Source of the DNA: Gammaproteobacteria bacterium
Lineage (GTDB): Bacteria > Pseudomonadota > Gammaproteobacteria > Steroidobacterales > MnTg04
Reading direction: 5' to 3'
Assembly: GCA_027297845.1 (NCBI GenBank)
Contig: JAPUHG010000206.1
Span: forward strand, 1 to 5,685
Length of the DNA: 5,685 nt
The notes beneath the pieces were generated by a model. It searched no databases and had not been told where the DNA came from. It worked only from the letters and a program-made list of their open reading frames with translations. Made by a program: the position numbers and the translations under genes. The first letter of the stretch is position 1. Each line of letters starts with the position of its first letter. Shown here one piece after another: positions 3,504-5,685 of the stretch.

Positions 3504-5685
3504 ATGAACGGTATTCAACTATGGGGTAGATGTTGGGCTGGTTTCGAAAAAGCATTTCGGACTTTCAGGGCTATGCAGTTCAGCATCCTGGCTACAGCTA
3601 CGTTAGGCATGGCAGCGGTCTTCTCCGGCGGATACGCCGTGGCGGACGACGATGTTCCAGGTCCAATGTCTACTGAGACCGCGCGACCGAAAATCGGTCT
3701 CGCCCTCGCCGGCGGCGGAGCGCGTGGCAGCGCCCACATTGGTGTCATAAAGGTGCTGGAGGAGAACCGGATTCCCATCGACTTTATCGCCGGCACCAGC
3801 ATGGGCGCGATCATCGGTGGCCTTTACGCTATGGGGCATACGCCCGATGAGATGGACAAACTGCTCGCCGACATCGACTGGGACGATATCTTCCATGACA
3901 ATATCGACCGTCCGCATCGATCGTTCCATCGAAAACGCGACGATGATTTCTCGTTGGTCGAATTTAAGCCGGGCTTCAACGACGGCAAGATCGACCTGCC
4001 CACTGGAATGATTCAGGGCCAAAAACTCGATCTGCTGTTCTCACGTCTGACGCTGCCAGTGGCGCACGTCAAGGATTTCGACAATCTGAGCATTCCCTAT
4101 CGGGCGGTCGCAGCCAATATCGTGACCGGCATGCCGGTCGTCCTTGGCTCCGGCAATCTCGCCCAGGCGATGCGCGCGAGCATGTCAATCCCGGCTGTTT
4201 TCGCGCCGATCCGTATCGACGGGCAATTGCTGGTCGATGGTGGCGTAGTCAACAACATTCCAATCGATGTCGTTCGCGAAATGGGAGCCGATATCGTAAT
4301 CGCGATCGATATTAGTTCGCCGCTCCAGACGGAGGCGGAACTGACTTCGTGGGTGGCCATCACCGGTCAATTGACAGGGTTTCTAACGCGACGCAACGCA
4401 GAGGCACAGATGGCAACCCTGACCGACAAGGACTTGCTCATCGTACCCGAACTCGGCGATATGTCGGCGGCGGATTTCGGACATGCCCCTGAGGCAGTGC
4501 CGATCGGAGTCACCGAGGCCGAAAAGCATGTTGCCCGACTGCGCACCTGGTCATTGTCTGCCGATGAGTATGCGGCCCACCTGGCGGCCCGCCCGCGTCC
4601 AGCGGACAAGCTGCCAATAATCGACTTCGTGGTTGTCGAAAACGACTCGGTGCTCGGGGACAAGGAGCTTAGGGCACGCACCGAGAGGATCATTAGAGGC
4701 CAACCGCTGAATGTCGACCTGGTCGAGCAAGACATCAACACGATCTACGGCACGGAACTCTTTCAGAACATCCGTTACGAAATCATCGAAGATGATGGTC
4801 AAACAGGTCTCAAGGTCGATCTCGAAAAGCGCAGCTGGGGCCCTAACTATCTAGAGTTCGGCATCACGACAAGCGGTGACTTCCAGGGCGGAAGTTCGAC
4901 CGGTCTCAATGTTTCCTACTTGCGCACAGCATTGAACGAGCTCAACGGTGAGTCACGCCTTGGGGTCAGGCTCGGCGAGAATGGTGGCGTCTTTGGTGAG
5001 TTTTACCAGCCGTTGAATGCCGGCGGGCAATGGTTCGTTGTGCCCCTGCTAGGCTACACATGGGGTAACATCGATAATTTCGCGATGGGTAATATTACTT
5101 CCGAGGTGCGGATCAGACAGTGGGGTGGTTCGCTGGCCGTGGGACGCGAGTTGGGCACCTGGGGAGAGATACGAATTGGTTTGCGGCGGACCGAAGGCAA
5201 GGCGGAGGTAAGGGTCGGCCCACCTATGCCGGATCTCGACTTCGACGTTGGCGAGAGCTTTATCCGATTTTCCGTTGACAAACTCGACAGCACAGTCTTT
5301 CCTCGGCATGGCTACAATCTTTTCAGTGAATATACTTTCTCGCGCGACAGCCTCGGCGCGGACACGGAGTTCGATCAACTGCTGGTAACTACCGCCAGCT
5401 TTAATACCTGGGGTCGTAACACGCTTGGCCTGATTGCAAAATATGGTGCCATACATAATGGCGTGGCACCCGTGCAGAGTATTATCCGGGCCGGCGGTTT
5501 GTTCAACCTCTCCGGGTACCAGTTTAATGAACTCAGTGGTCAATACGCCGCCCTGCTCGCAGGAATTTACTATCGCGAGATCCATAAGATGACGTTCTCG
5601 CCGGTCTATGCGGGCATCAGTCTCGAGTACGGCAACGTATTCCAGAGCAGCGATGAGATCAAGTTCGATAACGGTCTTTTCGGGG
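3504..5685 (+). CDS. Patatin-like phospholipase fused to a POTRA domain and outer-membrane beta-barrel (PlpD-like, type Vd secretion family); 3' end outside window
   Basis: The frame is open from ATG 3504 to the right edge, giving 727 residues. Residues 1-46 are an unusually long leader: a basic N-region with Arg9, Lys16, Arg20 and Arg23, then a hydrophobic core, then YAVADDD, with probable cleavage near Ala46. The patatin domain starts at KIGLALAGGGARG (63-75), whose GGGARG (70-75) is the oxyanion-hole loop. The nucleophile elbow is GTSMG (97-101) with Ser99, and the catalytic Asp is Asp245 in DGG (245-247). Both dyad residues are intact, so lipase (phospholipase A-type) activity is expected. 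A family-typical stretch, QLTGFLTRRN to LLIVPEL, spans 289-317. A POTRA domain runs over about 371-447 (RGQPLN, then IYGTELFQNIRYEI). From about 448 onward, alternating polar and hydrophobic strands with many Gly and aromatic residues form an Omp85-type barrel. It includes LSGY at 669-672, corresponding to the conserved loop-6 motif. Pseudomonas aeruginosa PlpD (about 728 residues) has the same domain order. I estimate 35-45 residues are missing. The barrel should sit in the outer membrane with the lipase exported or surface-exposed. Confidence 0.93.
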   Translation, partial: MNGIQLWGRCWAGFEKAFRTFRAMQFSILATATLGMAAVFSGGYAVADDDVPGPMSTETARPKIGLALAGGGARGSAHIGVIKVLEENRIPIDFIAGTSMGAIIGGLYAMGHTPDEMDKLLADIDWDDIFHDNIDRPHRSFHRKRDDDFSLVEFKPGFNDGKIDLPTGMIQGQKLDLLFSRLTLPVAHVKDFDNLSIPYRAVAANIVTGMPVVLGSGNLAQAMRASMSIPAVFAPIRIDGQLLVDGGVVNNIPIDVVREMGADIVIAIDISSPLQTEAELTSWVAITGQLTGFLTRRNAEAQMATLTDKDLLIVPELGDMSAADFGHAPEAVPIGVTEAEKHVARLRTWSLSADEYAAHLAARPRPADKLPIIDFVVVENDSVLGDKELRARTERIIRGQPLNVDLVEQDINTIYGTELFQNIRYEIIEDDGQTGLKVDLEKRSWGPNYLEFGITTSGDFQGGSSTGLNVSYLRTALNELNGESRLGVRLGENGGVFGEFYQPLNAGGQWFVVPLLGYTWGNIDNFAMGNITSEVRIRQWGGSLAVGRELGTWGEIRIGLRRTEGKAEVRVGPPMPDLDFDVGESFIRFSVDKLDSTVFPRHGYNLFSEYTFSRDSLGADTEFDQLLVTTASFNTWGRNTLGLIAKYGAIHNGVAPVQSIIRAGGLFNLSGYQFNELSGQYAALLAGIYYREIHKMTFSPVYAGISLEYGNVFQSSDEIKFDNGLFG

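Noticed and set aside
3603..4022. Minus-strand frame of 139 codons opposite the patatin domain
   Set aside because: It is a shadow of the patatin coding sequence, which carries intact catalytic motifs on the plus strand.
5049..5585. Minus-strand open frame of 178 codons opposite the barrel region
   Set aside because: It lies wholly antisense to the patatin-barrel gene, whose domain structure is clear. The translation shows no known family features.

Overview
The window reads as chromosomal DNA of a moderately GC-rich Gram-negative bacterium, most likely a gammaproteobacterium. The basis is a Sec-exported enzyme, a patatin protein joined to a POTRA domain and an outer-membrane beta-barrel, purine-rich Shine-Dalgarno sites, and normal use of TGA as a stop codon. 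Genus assignment is not possible from the sequence alone.

Layout. Positions 2-208 (+) hold the last 68 codons of a charged, helical protein, possibly the tail of a VWA-domain protein. It is closed by a strong intrinsic terminator at 231-258. Next come a DUF1203 protein (349-816, +) and an exported SAM-methyltransferase-like protein of the COG4798 type (1040-1843, +). The latter converges on a classical short-chain dehydrogenase/reductase (1873-2631, -). Positions 2632-3503 are a scar-like stretch. It contains an orphan minus-strand terminator (2694-2726), a fragment of the C-terminal end of ferrous-iron transporter FeoB broken by an in-frame TGA (2764-3057), and about 450 bp of hairpins and short repeats with no convincing gene. 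The window ends in a large gene (3504 to beyond 5685, +) encoding a PlpD-like protein: signal sequence, patatin phospholipase domain with a Ser-Asp dyad, POTRA domain, and Omp85-type beta-barrel. Its last few dozen residues lie outside the window.

The genes do not form one obvious pathway. Strand changes, the terminator and the gaps suggest mostly separate transcription units. The best candidates for closer study are the patatin-barrel protein with its long N-terminal leader, and the decayed region just upstream of it, which carries a relic of iron-transport DNA and unexplained repeats. I see no CRISPR array, tRNA, rRNA or intact mobile element, and no clear multi-gene novel system.
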